DNA of 64,000 bases from an uncultured Candidatus Actinomarina sp. Lineage in GTDB: Bacteria > Actinomycetota > Acidimicrobiia > Actinomarinales > Actinomarinaceae. Both the position numbers and the translations under genes were made by a program. The stretch is taken from NCBI GenBank assembly GCA_902555985.1, contig CACDUI010000003.1, positions 76,432 to 140,431 on the forward strand, read 5' to 3'. The notes beneath the pieces were generated by a model. It had not been told where the DNA came from and searched no databases. It saw only the letters and a program-made list of their open reading frames with translations. Within the stretch, counting starts at the first letter, position 1, and every line of letters starts with the position of its first letter. Shown here one piece after another: positions 9,306 through 19,539 of the stretch.

Positions 9306-10360
9306 TTGGAATTATTGTATCCGGAGGTATAAGTTTTCTAGTAGTCATAATTTCTACCTTAATAGGAGTCAATTATTTCAAATCAAGAAATATAGGCCAA
9401 GAAATTCAGGAAGAAGTTAATTTTCACGAGCATAAAAAGGGCACTCCAACAATGGGAGGTTTGTTTATTGTCTTTGGGACCCTAGTTGGTTATACATTTT
9501 CTCATATTAATTTTTGGACAATTGGTGAGGGTTTTAAAGTTGAGTTAACTTCAATAAATATTAATGTATTTTTTATTTTTGGAATAGCTCTATTGATGGC
9601 TTTAGTAGGTTTTATTGATGATTTTTTAAAAGTAAAAGCTGGTAGAAATCTTGGACTAACTCCTTCACAGAAGTTTTTATTACAATTTTTAGTTGGACTG
9701 TTAAGTGCGTACTATTTTAATTATTTAGACTACGATTCTAAATTTTATTTTTTTAGCGGGTTAGGCATTGAAGTTGGAATTATTAAGTGGTTAATAGTTA
9801 TTTTCTTCATTATTGGGATTACAAATTCTGTTAATTTTACTGATGGTTTGGATGGATTAGTTGCAGGAAGTAGTGCAATTAGTTTTGGCGGAATATTAAT
9901 TATATCTTTTTGGATTTATCGTCATCCAGAATATTACATCAAATTTATTGGTCAAGATTTTTTAACAGTTGAAATTTCTCTTTTAATTTCTGCAGTAGCA
10001 GGTGCATGCTTAGGCTTTTTATGGTGGAATACAAATCCTGCAAAAATAATTATGGGTGATGTAGGATCACATTTTCTTGGTGCACTTTTCCCCCTTATTC
10101 TTTTTGCTCTAGGGGCTGATGGTTTAATATTTTTCTTTTGTTTCCTTTTTATTTTAGAAGGAGTTTCAGTAGTAATTCAGATTATTTCCTTTAAGTATAG
10201 AAAAAAAAGAATTTTTAAAATGGCACCAATTCATCATCATTTTGAAATGAGTAATTGGGCTGAAACAACAATTATTGTTCGTTTTTGGATAATTAATGGT
10301 ATAGCAGTTGTTATTGGCTTAGGCTTGTTTTATGCGGACTATGTTTTATTTGGACAATGA
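9302..10360 (+). CDS. mraY: Phospho-MurNAc-pentapeptide transferase MraY
   Basis: KKGTPTMGG, FIDDFLKV, NFTDGLDGL, MAPIHHHFE; TTG start overlapping the murE stop. Confidence 0.95.
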   Translation: MIGIIVSGGISFLVVIISTLIGVNYFKSRNIGQEIQEEVNFHEHKKGTPTMGGLFIVFGTLVGYTFSHINFWTIGEGFKVELTSININVFFIFGIALLMALVGFIDDFLKVKAGRNLGLTPSQKFLLQFLVGLLSAYYFNYLDYDSKFYFFSGLGIEVGIIKWLIVIFFIIGITNSVNFTDGLDGLVAGSSAISFGGILIISFWIYRHPEYYIKFIGQDFLTVEISLLISAVAGACLGFLWWNTNPAKIIMGDVGSHFLGALFPLILFALGADGLIFFFCFLFILEGVSVVIQIISFKYRKKRIFKMAPIHHHFEMSNWAETTIIVRFWIINGIAVVIGLGLFYADYVLFGQ

Positions 10361-11544
10361 AATCTGTACTAATACTTGGTTACGGATCAACTGGTCAAGA
10401 TATAGAAAAATATTTAATTTCTAAAAAAATTAAATATTTTATTCACGATGACAATGAGTTTGTACCTTCAAAACTAAAATTTCAAATAGGTGAGCTCTCA
10501 AATCTTGAAACGATATATATTTCACCTGGAATAAATCATGATCATGATATTTTAAAATTAGCTTTATCAAACAATATTACAGTGACTAATGATATTGAAT
10601 TGTTTAATGAATTAGATGAAAAAAAATTAATTGGTGTAACAGGCACTAATGGAAAAACATCATTTATAACTTTATTGAATAAAATTTTAAATCAACATGA
10701 TTATAGAAGCAATGTGGCAGGAAATATAGGATCTTCACCTTTAAATTTACTTTCAGATACAGGAAATTATGATTACTTAATACTTGAACTATCTAGTTTT
10801 CAGTTATCACATATAAACAATTTGAAATTAGACACTTCAATTATTTTGAATATTCATGAAGATCATATAGATTGGCATGGATCTTTTAAAGACTATGCAA
10901 AATCTAAACTCAAAATATTTAATTTTACACAAAATGAAGATAAAAAATTTATTGGATCAGTGGATAGTGAAATAATAAATCAAAATTTGATTCCTAAGAA
11001 CGTAACACATGTAAATGAAGATGAATTATTCAATTTAGAAAATTACTTTGATGATTTTGTTTCAATGTTTATTCAGGTTTGTAATAATTTTTCAATTACA
11101 AAAGATGATGTATTAGATTTTTTATCATCTGAAGTAGCTGTAGAACACAGGTTTGAAAGATTCCATACAGTAAATAACGTAAAATTTATTAACGATTCAA
11201 AATCTACAAATCTTGAATCTGTAAATAAAGCATCATTTAAAGTCAGAGATAGCTTATTAGTAATGCATGGACTATCGAAAGGTATAGATTCAAATAAACT
11301 ATTAATTTCAAAAGAGGTTAAGACAATATTAATACCCAAAAATTCAGAATTTAATGTATCAAAATATAAAGATATTGTTGTTGAATATGAAAACCTTAAA
11401 GAGATGGAGTCTTTTATCATATCTAATTATAAAAAATATAGGACAGTCCTCTTTTCATGTGGTGGATCAAGTTTTAGTGATTTTAAAAATTATATTGCTA
11501 GAGGTAAATATTTTAAAGAAATGGTTCAGGCAAAAATTAAATGA
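10357..11544 (+). CDS. murD: UDP-MurNAc-L-alanine--D-glutamate ligase MurD
   Basis: GVTGTNGKTSFITLL, VEHRFE, FINDSKSTN. Confidence 0.92.
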   Translation: MKSVLILGYGSTGQDIEKYLISKKIKYFIHDDNEFVPSKLKFQIGELSNLETIYISPGINHDHDILKLALSNNITVTNDIELFNELDEKKLIGVTGTNGKTSFITLLNKILNQHDYRSNVAGNIGSSPLNLLSDTGNYDYLILELSSFQLSHINNLKLDTSIILNIHEDHIDWHGSFKDYAKSKLKIFNFTQNEDKKFIGSVDSEIINQNLIPKNVTHVNEDELFNLENYFDDFVSMFIQVCNNFSITKDDVLDFLSSEVAVEHRFERFHTVNNVKFINDSKSTNLESVNKASFKVRDSLLVMHGLSKGIDSNKLLISKEVKTILIPKNSEFNVSKYKDIVVEYENLKEMESFIISNYKKYRTVLFSCGGSSFSDFKNYIARGKYFKEMVQAKIK

Positions 11545-12638
11545 AATTAAATTCTCTTGATTTTGTAAAAAGACTAAATATATTTTCTATACTTTTTTTA
11601 ATTTCTTTTGGAATATTGTTAAATGTTTCTGCATCATCTGTAGAAGGTTTAAATCTATATGGTGATAATTTTTATTTTATTAAACGTCATTTACTAGCGA
11701 TTATCCTCGGTGCGATTTTTTTTAATATTTTAAAAAATTTATCTATTGATTTTATAGCAAAATTTTCATCAATATCAATTGTTACAATAAGTATTACTTT
11801 ATTTTTTGTTTTAACATACGGTATTGTTGTTGGAGGAAGTCGTCGATGGATTGATTTAGGAGTTATTAATTTTCAACCAAGTGAACTGGCAAAACCAATT
11901 ATTATTTTATGGGTTGCAAAACAAATATCAAATGACATTTCATATGATTCCAATATTAAAAAATTCTTCAGATCTATATTTCTTCCCTTAGTGTGTTCAT
12001 TTCTTGTTTTACTCGAGCCTGATTATGGTACTTTTGCTTCTATTTGTTTTATACTATTTACTCAAATATTTTTCTCAAAAATTAAAATTATCTATCCATT
12101 TGTAACTATTCTTTCATCAATTTTACCGTTATATATACTTGCTAGGTCTAGTACTTACCGTTTAAGCAGAATTGAAACTTGGCTGTCAAGAAAGTGTGAT
12201 TATGGCGTTGATTTACTTGGAGATTGTTTTCAATTAAATCAAAGTAGAATTGCAATAAGTTCAGGCGGACTATTTGGACTTGGGCCTGGCACATCCAGAG
12301 CTAGATGGGGATCGTTACCTAATTCATATTCAGATTTTATATCTTCAATAATTGGTGAGGAATATGGCTTTTTTGGATTATTTTTACTGGTTATAGCATT
12401 TTTTATTTTAATTTGTTCGACTTTTTACATTGCTATTAAAGAAAATAGTGAAATAAAAAAACTAGTTTCAATTGGATTTGGAAGTTGGATATTTTTTCAA
12501 ACTGTAATTAATCTTGGTGGTGCTGTGGGATTAATTCCTATTACTGGAATTGTTCTCCCATTCGTGTCGTATGGTTCAAGTGCTATGGTATCTATTTTTA
12601 TAGCTTTAGGTATTATGTATTCAAAGGATTATGAATAA
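11541..12638 (+). CDS. ftsW: Lipid II flippase/polymerase FtsW (SEDS family)
   Basis: GSRRWIDLGVINFQPSELAKP, GLGPGTSRARWGSLPNSYSDFISSIIGEEYG, LPFVSYGSSAM. Confidence 0.94.
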   Translation: MKLNSLDFVKRLNIFSILFLISFGILLNVSASSVEGLNLYGDNFYFIKRHLLAIILGAIFFNILKNLSIDFIAKFSSISIVTISITLFFVLTYGIVVGGSRRWIDLGVINFQPSELAKPIIILWVAKQISNDISYDSNIKKFFRSIFLPLVCSFLVLLEPDYGTFASICFILFTQIFFSKIKIIYPFVTILSSILPLYILARSSTYRLSRIETWLSRKCDYGVDLLGDCFQLNQSRIAISSGGLFGLGPGTSRARWGSLPNSYSDFISSIIGEEYGFFGLFLLVIAFFILICSTFYIAIKENSEIKKLVSIGFGSWIFFQTVINLGGAVGLIPITGIVLPFVSYGSSAMVSIFIALGIMYSKDYE

Positions 12639-13647
12639 GAAAATTTGTTTTTTTTGTGTTGGTACCGGGGGACATGTTCTTCCAGTTAAAAATTTAGTTA
12701 TGAAATTACTTGATTTTGGAGTAAAACCAGATGATATTATTGTTGTCACTGACGATAGGGGAAAACAATATTTAAAAAATTTAGATATCAATCTAAATAC
12801 AATTCAAATATTTGTATCAAATTACGGTGTAATTGGTTATGTATTAAATTTAATCAAAATAATCAGAACTTTATTTAATGTTATTAAATTGCTCAAAAAT
12901 AAAAATATTGGTGTTGTTTTAACTACTGGAGCATATATTGCACCAATAGCTTCGATAATATCTGTTTTATACAGAGCTAAGTTCTATATTCAGGAGCAAA
13001 ATATTTACGCTGGTTTAGGAAATAAAGTAAGTGCTTTATTTGCAGACAAAGTATTTACTTCTTTTGAAGGTACCCAAAATATAAAATATAAAAAAATTGA
13101 TTATACAGGACCAATTGTTAATACAACTCTCAATAGAAGTGATATACAGCGTTCACAAAATCAAACAATAGGTTTTATGGGTGGAAGTCAAGGTTCTGAT
13201 GAAATAAACACCTATGTAAATAAATTTGTTAAAAGTGATGACAATTTAGATTTAAATATTATTCATATAACTGGTAAAAATAAAGATAATTTAATAATTG
13301 AAAGTCAGAATTATCAAAGTATTGAATTCGTAAACAATATGGATGATTTTTATAAAGAAATAGATGTTTTAGTTGGCAGAGCTGGAGGAGGGTCTTTGGA
13401 AGCTGCATATTTAGGTATACCGCAAGTATTAGTACCTTATAAACATGGCACTACATCTTCACATCAAGAATTTAACGCTCAGTATTTAGAAAAAAAGAAT
13501 TTTGGATTTGTGGCTAAAAATTATGATGATTTAGAAAATTTTATAAAAGAAACAATATTTAAACTCAAAAACAATAAATTAGAAATCCCAAATTTACCAA
13601 TTGGAAACGAAGTAATTGCTAAGGAGCTCTATGAGCAAATCAATTGA
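12631..13647 (+). CDS. murG: UDP-GlcNAc transferase MurG
   Basis: GTGGHVLPV, FMGGSQGSDEIN, VGRAGGGSLEAAYLGIPQVLVPYKHGT. Confidence 0.93.
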   Translation: MNKKICFFCVGTGGHVLPVKNLVMKLLDFGVKPDDIIVVTDDRGKQYLKNLDINLNTIQIFVSNYGVIGYVLNLIKIIRTLFNVIKLLKNKNIGVVLTTGAYIAPIASIISVLYRAKFYIQEQNIYAGLGNKVSALFADKVFTSFEGTQNIKYKKIDYTGPIVNTTLNRSDIQRSQNQTIGFMGGSQGSDEINTYVNKFVKSDDNLDLNIIHITGKNKDNLIIESQNYQSIEFVNNMDDFYKEIDVLVGRAGGGSLEAAYLGIPQVLVPYKHGTTSSHQEFNAQYLEKKNFGFVAKNYDDLENFIKETIFKLKNNKLEIPNLPIGNEVIAKELYEQIN

Positions 13648-14953
13648 TTCATATGAATCATGTTACATAATTGGTATTGGTGGCTCTGGGATGAGTTCAA
13701 TTGCAAAATATTTATATCAAAAGGGATTAAATGTATCAGGTTATGACCAGAGAAGCTCTTATGTCACAAATCTTTTAAATAATGATGGAATAGAAGTTGA
13801 TTTTGAAATTTCAGACCACACTTTTAATAATAAAATTCTTTACATTGTTTCATCAGCTATTGATATGCAGACTATATTTTTAAAAGATTATATTCAAGAG
13901 CCAAATGTGCTTACAAGGCCTGAATTTTTAAAACAGCTTTCAAAAAAAGTTAATTTGATTGGTGTAACTGGAACTCACGGAAAAACATCGACAACTGCAT
14001 TGCTTGCTCATATATTTATGTTTAATGGTATAAATATTTCTTATATTTACGGAGGAGTTACATCATTTAATGGAATAGGGGGGCATTATGGAGATGAAAG
14101 CTTACCTTTGTTACTTGAAACAGATGAAGCATTTAATACCTTTAAGGAACTTGAGATTGATAGCTTACTTGTAACAAATATAGATTATGATCATGTTGAT
14201 CATTTTGGATCTTATAAAAAACTATTAAAAGCGTTTGAGACAGTTATTAATAATGTTAAAAATAAATGCATTTTAAATACAGACGATAAAGAACTATTAA
14301 ATCTTATAAGGCCAGGCGATATATCTTATTCTTCAACAGAAAAATCTACATATGAAGTAAAATATCCAAACTATTTTTCACACGAAGGAAAAGAATACAC
14401 TATAAAAACTAAGTTAATTGGAAATCATTTTATATCAAATATCACTGGAGCAATTGCCTTAGCCAAAATAAATGGAATTTCTATAGAACAGAGTTTGAAT
14501 TCAATTGAGCATTTTGTTGGTGTGAAAAGGAGGACAGAATTTATTGGTAAATTTAATGGAGTTAATTTTTATGATGATTACGGTCATCATCCCACGGAAA
14601 TAAAAGCAACTACTAAAGCACTTAAAGAGAATACTGTTGGCAACTTAATTGTAATATTTCAACCCCACAGATTTACGAGAACAAGAGACCATTTTGATGA
14701 TTTAAAAAATTCTTTTAATTATTCAGACTTAACATTGATTACGGATATTTACTCTGCAGGTGAAAAACCCATACCTGGAATATCTAGTTTATTGTTTGAA
14801 GGTGATGGAATAAAATATATTAAATCTCCACGACTGGTTCCTCATTATGTAAAAACCAATATTAAATCTGGAGATACAGTACTGACTATAGGTGCTGGTG
14901 ATATTACTCTTTTAGGCCCACAGATATTAAAGTATTTAAATGAAAATAAATAA
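13631..14953 (+). CDS. murC: UDP-MurNAc--L-alanine ligase MurC
   Basis: IGIGGSGMSSIAKYL, GVTGTHGKTSTTALLAH, YDDYGHHPTEIKAT; ATG 13631 with AAGGAG at 13621 preferred over TTG 13616. Confidence 0.93.
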   Translation: MSKSIDSYESCYIIGIGGSGMSSIAKYLYQKGLNVSGYDQRSSYVTNLLNNDGIEVDFEISDHTFNNKILYIVSSAIDMQTIFLKDYIQEPNVLTRPEFLKQLSKKVNLIGVTGTHGKTSTTALLAHIFMFNGINISYIYGGVTSFNGIGGHYGDESLPLLLETDEAFNTFKELEIDSLLVTNIDYDHVDHFGSYKKLLKAFETVINNVKNKCILNTDDKELLNLIRPGDISYSSTEKSTYEVKYPNYFSHEGKEYTIKTKLIGNHFISNITGAIALAKINGISIEQSLNSIEHFVGVKRRTEFIGKFNGVNFYDDYGHHPTEIKATTKALKENTVGNLIVIFQPHRFTRTRDHFDDLKNSFNYSDLTLITDIYSAGEKPIPGISSLLFEGDGIKYIKSPRLVPHYVKTNIKSGDTVLTIGAGDITLLGPQILKYLNENK

Positions 14954-15800
14954 AGTAAACCTTTCAAAAGTTACAACTTACAGATTTGGTGGTATTTGTG
15001 AAAATTTTATTACTCTAGAGGATCCAAATGAAATATTAAATGTTCCAAAAAATATGGATAGCTCGAATACTTTTGTTTTAGGAAAAGGTTCTAATATTGC
15101 ATTTTCTGATAATGAATATAGTGGGTTTGTATTAAAACCAAATTTTGATTTTATAAACACAGTTAATGATGAAAATTTATTAGAAGTAGGAGCCGGAACA
15201 TACCTTCCTGATTTATCTAGATATTTAAAAAACAATAAATTAGGTGGTGGAGAGTTTATGTTGGGTATCCCAGGTTCTATTGGTGGGGCATTAACAATGA
15301 ATGCAGGGTCGTATGGATATGAAATATCTACTAATGTTATTGAAATAAAATGTTACGACTTAGACAGCAGAGAAGTTCTTATAATCGATAAAGACGAAAT
15401 AAATTACAGTTATAGAAAATCTCATAATTTAAATAATAAATTAATTTTGTCAGCAATCCTGCAGTTCGAAAAAACTGATTCTCAAATAATTCAGGATAAA
15501 ATGACCAAATTTAATACAAAAAGAAAAAATAGCCAACCTTCTGGTATTTATAATGCAGGAAGTGTATTTAAAAATTCAGATAACTATTTTGCAGGAGAGT
15601 TAATAGATAATGCTGGATTAAAAGGATATTCTGTTGATAATGTAAGTGTGAGCACTAAACATGCCAATTTTTTTATTGCAAAAAAAGGTGCAAAAGCAGT
15701 GTCTTTATATAAATTAGTACAATATGTCAAAGAAAAAATACGTGATAAGTACAGCATTGACCTAGAAGAAGAAATTAAATTCATTGGTGATTTTAATTAA
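14940..15800 (+). CDS. murB: UDP-N-acetylenolpyruvoylglucosamine reductase MurB
   Basis: TTYRFGG, LGKGSNIAFSD, GIPGSIGGALTMNAGSYG, AGSVFKN. Confidence 0.93.
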   Translation: MKINKVNLSKVTTYRFGGICENFITLEDPNEILNVPKNMDSSNTFVLGKGSNIAFSDNEYSGFVLKPNFDFINTVNDENLLEVGAGTYLPDLSRYLKNNKLGGGEFMLGIPGSIGGALTMNAGSYGYEISTNVIEIKCYDLDSREVLIIDKDEINYSYRKSHNLNNKLILSAILQFEKTDSQIIQDKMTKFNTKRKNSQPSGIYNAGSVFKNSDNYFAGELIDNAGLKGYSVDNVSVSTKHANFFIAKKGAKAVSLYKLVQYVKEKIRDKYSIDLEEEIKFIGDFN

Positions 15801-16496
15801 ATGGAAAATAAATATAGCCAACAAGAGCAAGTTTCTTTAAAATCTTTTTCAGTTTTCAGTTTCTTACTCCTAATTATTCTTAATATTGGATTTATAATTA
15901 ATTCATCTTTTTTTAGAGTTGACCAAATTGAAATAAACAATAATAGTAAATTATTTCAGAGTATAGATTTTTCAAATATTGTTTTAAATCAATCAATTTG
16001 GCTAATTGATAGTGATACATTTACTAGTATTAAGATGAATTATCCAACTGTAGACCGTATATCGGTAATTAAGGAGTATCCAAATAAAATAATTTTGAAC
16101 ATTATTGAATATGAAGAACTTATTGTAATTACAGATTTGAGAAACAGTATTCCACTTAGAACTGTTTTATTCAAAAATATGAGTGAAGTAAAATCTGATC
16201 AGAAATTTGAGCTAGCAACATTAACAATATCTAATGGACCAGTACCACCAGGCTTTAATGGAGAACTTGTTTCAATGCTGATGACACTAAAAAATTATAA
16301 TCTTACTAGTACAAGTTTTTCATTCATATACAACGGAAATAGCTTCACAGGGACATATAAGAATGCATTTATAAACTTCGGACCTCCCATAGACTTAGGT
16401 ATAAAAGCTGCCGCACTAGGTTCTCTCTTAGAAAACGCAGATTGTAGTGGTGACATTCGATTTATTACATCAGAAGACATAATTGCAGATTGTTAA
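15801..16496 (+). CDS. ftsQ: Cell division protein FtsQ (POTRA)
   Basis: N-terminal TM, FFRVDQIEINNNS and IKEYPNKIILNIIEYEEL POTRA-like pattern, position before ftsZ. Confidence 0.8.
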   Translation: MENKYSQQEQVSLKSFSVFSFLLLIILNIGFIINSSFFRVDQIEINNNSKLFQSIDFSNIVLNQSIWLIDSDTFTSIKMNYPTVDRISVIKEYPNKIILNIIEYEELIVITDLRNSIPLRTVLFKNMSEVKSDQKFELATLTISNGPVPPGFNGELVSMLMTLKNYNLTSTSFSFIYNGNSFTGTYKNAFINFGPPIDLGIKAAALGSLLENADCSGDIRFITSEDIIADC

Positions 16497-16522
16497 TCTA
16501 AATCTAAACTATAGATTTAGAT
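16496..16522 (+). repeat. Perfect 11-bp inverted repeat (hairpin) in the ftsQ-ftsZ gap
   Basis: ATCTAAATCTA-AACTA-TAGATTTAGAT; begins on the last base of the ftsQ stop codon; no U-tract follows. Confidence 0.8.
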
Positions 16523-16539
16523 AAAATTGAAAAAATTAA

Positions 16540-16568
16540 TTGTCTTTAAAAATTTCTAGTGATATTGT
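16540..16568 (+). promoter_or_regulatory. Candidate ftsZ promoter (TTGTCT-17-TATTGT)
   Basis: Hexamers 16540-16545 and 16563-16568 with a 17-nt spacer, followed by GGAG at 16582 and ATG at 16593. Confidence 0.5.
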
Positions 16569-16592
16569 TTAAATATTGATTGGAGAAAAAAA

Positions 16593-17657
16593 ATGGCAAC
16601 TAAAAAAACCACAAAACAAAAAGGAGTCAATTTAAATATGAGACCTAGAAATTACACAGCTGTAATAAAAGTTGTAGGTGTTGGCGGAGGCGGAACTAAC
16701 GCAGTCAACAGAATGATTAAAATGGGAATAAAAGGTGTAGATTTCATAGCTGCCAATACTGACGCACAGAGCCTTCTGGGTTCAAAAGCTGATTTTAAAT
16801 TAGATTTGGGTAGAAAAACTACCAGAGGTCTTGGAGCAGGTGCAAATCCGGAAGTAGGAAGACAAGCTGCCATAGATTCACGAGAGCTCATAGAGGAAGC
16901 CTTAAAAGGATCTGACATGGTATTCATTACTGCTGGAGAAGGTGGAGGAACTGGAACTGGTGCTTCTCCTATTATTGCTGAAATTGCACATGAACTCGGC
17001 GCACTTACAGTAGGCGTTGTTACAAGACCATTTGGTTTTGAAGGTCGCAGAAGATCTGTACAAGCTGAGGAAGGGGTTCAAGCATTAAGGGATGTATTGG
17101 ATACTTTAATTGTTATTCCAAATGATAGACTTTTGCAAATATCTGACAATGATATAAAAGCAAGCGATGCTTATTTAAAGTCTGATGAGATACTTTCAAA
17201 TGGTGTTAAAGGAATATCTGGATTGATAACTCAACCTGGAGTAATTAATGTTGACTTTGCTGACGTAAAGACAATATTGAAAGATGCGGGAAATGCTGTT
17301 TTAGGTATTGGAAGATCCACAGGAGAGCAAAGAGCTCCAAATGCTGCACAAGCTGCTATTTCATCGCCTTTATTAGAAGCTACAATGGACGGAGCAGAAG
17401 GTGTTTTAATAACTATTACTGGATCTGAAGATTTAAAGCTTCAAGAAATTAATGAAGCTGCGAGAGTAATTACTGAAAAAGCAGATGATAATGCTGAAAT
17501 CATATTTGGTCATACTATTGACGAAACACTTGGTGATGCTGTTGAAGTAACTGTAGTTGCAGCTGGTTTTGGTCCTAGACCAAACAGAAGAGTAAAAGAA
17601 AATATTGATTCTGAAAATAACGGAGGTGACGGTCTTCCTGATTTTATTAAAGGATGA
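16593..17657 (+). CDS. ftsZ: Cell division GTPase FtsZ
   Basis: [25 protein letters not shown] tubulin signature, C-terminal GLPDFIKG tail peptide. Confidence 0.97.
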   Translation: MATKKTTKQKGVNLNMRPRNYTAVIKVVGVGGGGTNAVNRMIKMGIKGVDFIAANTDAQSLLGSKADFKLDLGRKTTRGLGAGANPEVGRQAAIDSRELIEEALKGSDMVFITAGEGGGTGTGASPIIAEIAHELGALTVGVVTRPFGFEGRRRSVQAEEGVQALRDVLDTLIVIPNDRLLQISDNDIKASDAYLKSDEILSNGVKGISGLITQPGVINVDFADVKTILKDAGNAVLGIGRSTGEQRAPNAAQAAISSPLLEATMDGAEGVLITITGSEDLKLQEINEAARVITEKADDNAEIIFGHTIDETLGDAVEVTVVAAGFGPRPNRRVKENIDSENNGGDGLPDFIKG

Positions 17658-18241
17658 TCAAATCTAAATTAATTTCTAAAGCTATATTTACAGATAAAAG
17701 CATTAGTACTCTTAATGAACTTGTTGACTATACAGGGATTGAATCCTTTGCATTTATGGAGCAAACTCATTCCAATATTGTAGTTAATGCTTCAAAGGCT
17801 GGAATTTTTAAATCAGATGGCTTACTAACTTATAAATCTAACTTTGGTTTATTAGTTAGTACTGCAGATTGTATGCCAATACTTCTAAAAGATAACAAAA
17901 AAATTGGCGCTGTTCACTCAGGGTGGAGGGGTTTAAAAAATAAAATATTAGAAAAGACTATACAAAGTTTTGAACTAAACAGCTTACTTATATCAGTGGG
18001 TCCTCATGCTCAGCTATGTTGTTATGAAGTAAAAAACGATGTTAGTAAATATTTTGAATCATATACAGAAAAGCGTGATGGAAAGACGTATTTAAGCTTA
18101 AGTGAAAGTTTAAAAGAATTATCTAAAAGGTGTGGTTTTCGAATAGAAGTTTCTTCTATATGTACAATATGCGATAGTTCTTATAATTCATTTAGAAAAA
18201 ATAAAACAAATAATAGGCAATATGGATTCATATGGAAATAA
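17654..18241 (+). CDS. pgeF: Polyphenol oxidase/laccase-domain family (PgeF/YfiH)
   Basis: [34 protein letters not shown]. Confidence 0.88.
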   Translation: MIKSKLISKAIFTDKSISTLNELVDYTGIESFAFMEQTHSNIVVNASKAGIFKSDGLLTYKSNFGLLVSTADCMPILLKDNKKIGAVHSGWRGLKNKILEKTIQSFELNSLLISVGPHAQLCCYEVKNDVSKYFESYTEKRDGKTYLSLSESLKELSKRCGFRIEVSSICTICDSSYNSFRKNKTNNRQYGFIWK

Positions 18242-18843
18242 ATGAATTAGATGCAATCAATACAAAAGTAACCTCTTATGGAGCAAATCTACTACCAGTT
18301 GTTAAAAATAGAAGTAATGAAGAAATTAAATTTTTGTATGACTTCGGATTTAGAGTTTTTGGTGAAAACAGACTAGAAGATTATAAATTACATTATTCAA
18401 TGTATAAAGATGTTAATTACCATTTCATTGCACCAGTTCAATCAAGGAAGCTTGCCGAAATTAATGAAAAATTTGATTATATTCATACAATTGCCCGAAT
18501 AAAGGAAATAGATATATTAAATTCCAAAAAAACAAGTAGTAAAATATTAATTCAAATAAATATTGATAAAGATCCAAAAAAAAGCGGTATCGATCAAAAT
18601 CAAATTAATAGTTTTTATGAATATTGTATTCAAAAAAAGATTACACCTAATGGAATAATGACAATTCCAGATATAAGTTCGGAACCAAAAAAAGTATTTT
18701 CAGAAATGCAAAAAATAAATGAGAAATTAAAAGCTTATGATGGCTACAAAGGTGAATTATCAATGGGTATGTCTAATGATTATGAAATTGCACTTGATTA
18801 CGGTGCTACAATAGTTCGTATAGGAACTAAACTATTTAAGTAA
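18232..18843 (+). CDS. YggS/PLPBP family pyridoxal phosphate homeostasis protein
   Basis: FGENRLEDYKLHY, HFIAPVQSRK, LSMGMSNDYEIAL...VRIGTKLF. Confidence 0.9.
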   Translation: MEINELDAINTKVTSYGANLLPVVKNRSNEEIKFLYDFGFRVFGENRLEDYKLHYSMYKDVNYHFIAPVQSRKLAEINEKFDYIHTIARIKEIDILNSKKTSSKILIQINIDKDPKKSGIDQNQINSFYEYCIQKKITPNGIMTIPDISSEPKKVFSEMQKINEKLKAYDGYKGELSMGMSNDYEIALDYGATIVRIGTKLFK

Positions 18844-19280
18844 TGCTAGAAAAATTTCTTATATCAATTGGATTAAAGCAGCCTGAATCAGTTTATGAGG
18901 TTAATGCTAATCAACAAACAACTGTTAGGCCCTCTGGTGAAAACCGTTTTATTGACGATGAAAATATTGGCGATATAAGAGTTCACTCACCAAAAGATGA
19001 AGTTGAAATAAAAGCCTTAAGATCATTTTCTGAAATTCATAATTTGGGAATTGCTATAAAAGATGAATTTATAGTTGCTATGGATATAAGAGATATACCT
19101 GACCAGCAGGAAAGAAGAAGGATATTAGATTTTGTAACAGGGATGGCTTTTATGAGTAATTCAACAATAAGGTCTATAAATCGTGATGGTGTTTTTTTAA
19201 TATTGCCTTCAAATTCTTCTCTCAGCTCTTCAGAAAGAGAAAGACTACAAGATTTAGGTTTGTATAAAATAAATGTGTAG
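18843..19280 (+). CDS. sepF: Cell division protein SepF
   Basis: RRRILDFVTGMAFMSNSTIRSINRDGVFLILP; downstream of ftsZ. Confidence 0.9.
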   Translation: MLEKFLISIGLKQPESVYEVNANQQTTVRPSGENRFIDDENIGDIRVHSPKDEVEIKALRSFSEIHNLGIAIKDEFIVAMDIRDIPDQQERRRILDFVTGMAFMSNSTIRSINRDGVFLILPSNSSLSSSERERLQDLGLYKINV

Positions 19281-19539
19281 TATTACATATCTACTCTTTA
19301 GATTATTTTATTACTCACTTTTTGCATGGATAATTTTAAGCTGGATTCAAGTTCCTTCTGATCATCCGATAGGACAGGTTAAAAATGTTTTGGATAGATA
19401 CTTTGAAAGAATTCTTGCACCAATAAGATCAAGAGTCCCTGCTTTAAGGATTGGAATGGCAGGCATTGACCTTTCTCCATTAATTCTTATAGTTGGATTT
19501 AATTTAGCACAGCCTTATATTTTAAGAGTTGTTTGCTAA
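19273..19539 (+). CDS. YggT family membrane protein
   Basis: LFAWIILSW...LDRYFERILAPIRSRVP; downstream of sepF. Confidence 0.88.
   Translation: MCSITYLLFRLFYYSLFAWIILSWIQVPSDHPIGQVKNVLDRYFERILAPIRSRVPALRIGMAGIDLSPLILIVGFNLAQPYILRVVC

Noticed and set aside
11354-11560. 68-aa plus-strand ORF overlapping the end of murD
   Set aside because: Out-of-frame alternative inside murD with no independent support.
16652-16927. 91-aa minus-strand ORF inside ftsZ
   Set aside because: Antisense to a strongly conserved gene; same pattern as other spurious shadows (234-431, 26681-26983, 36003-36383).
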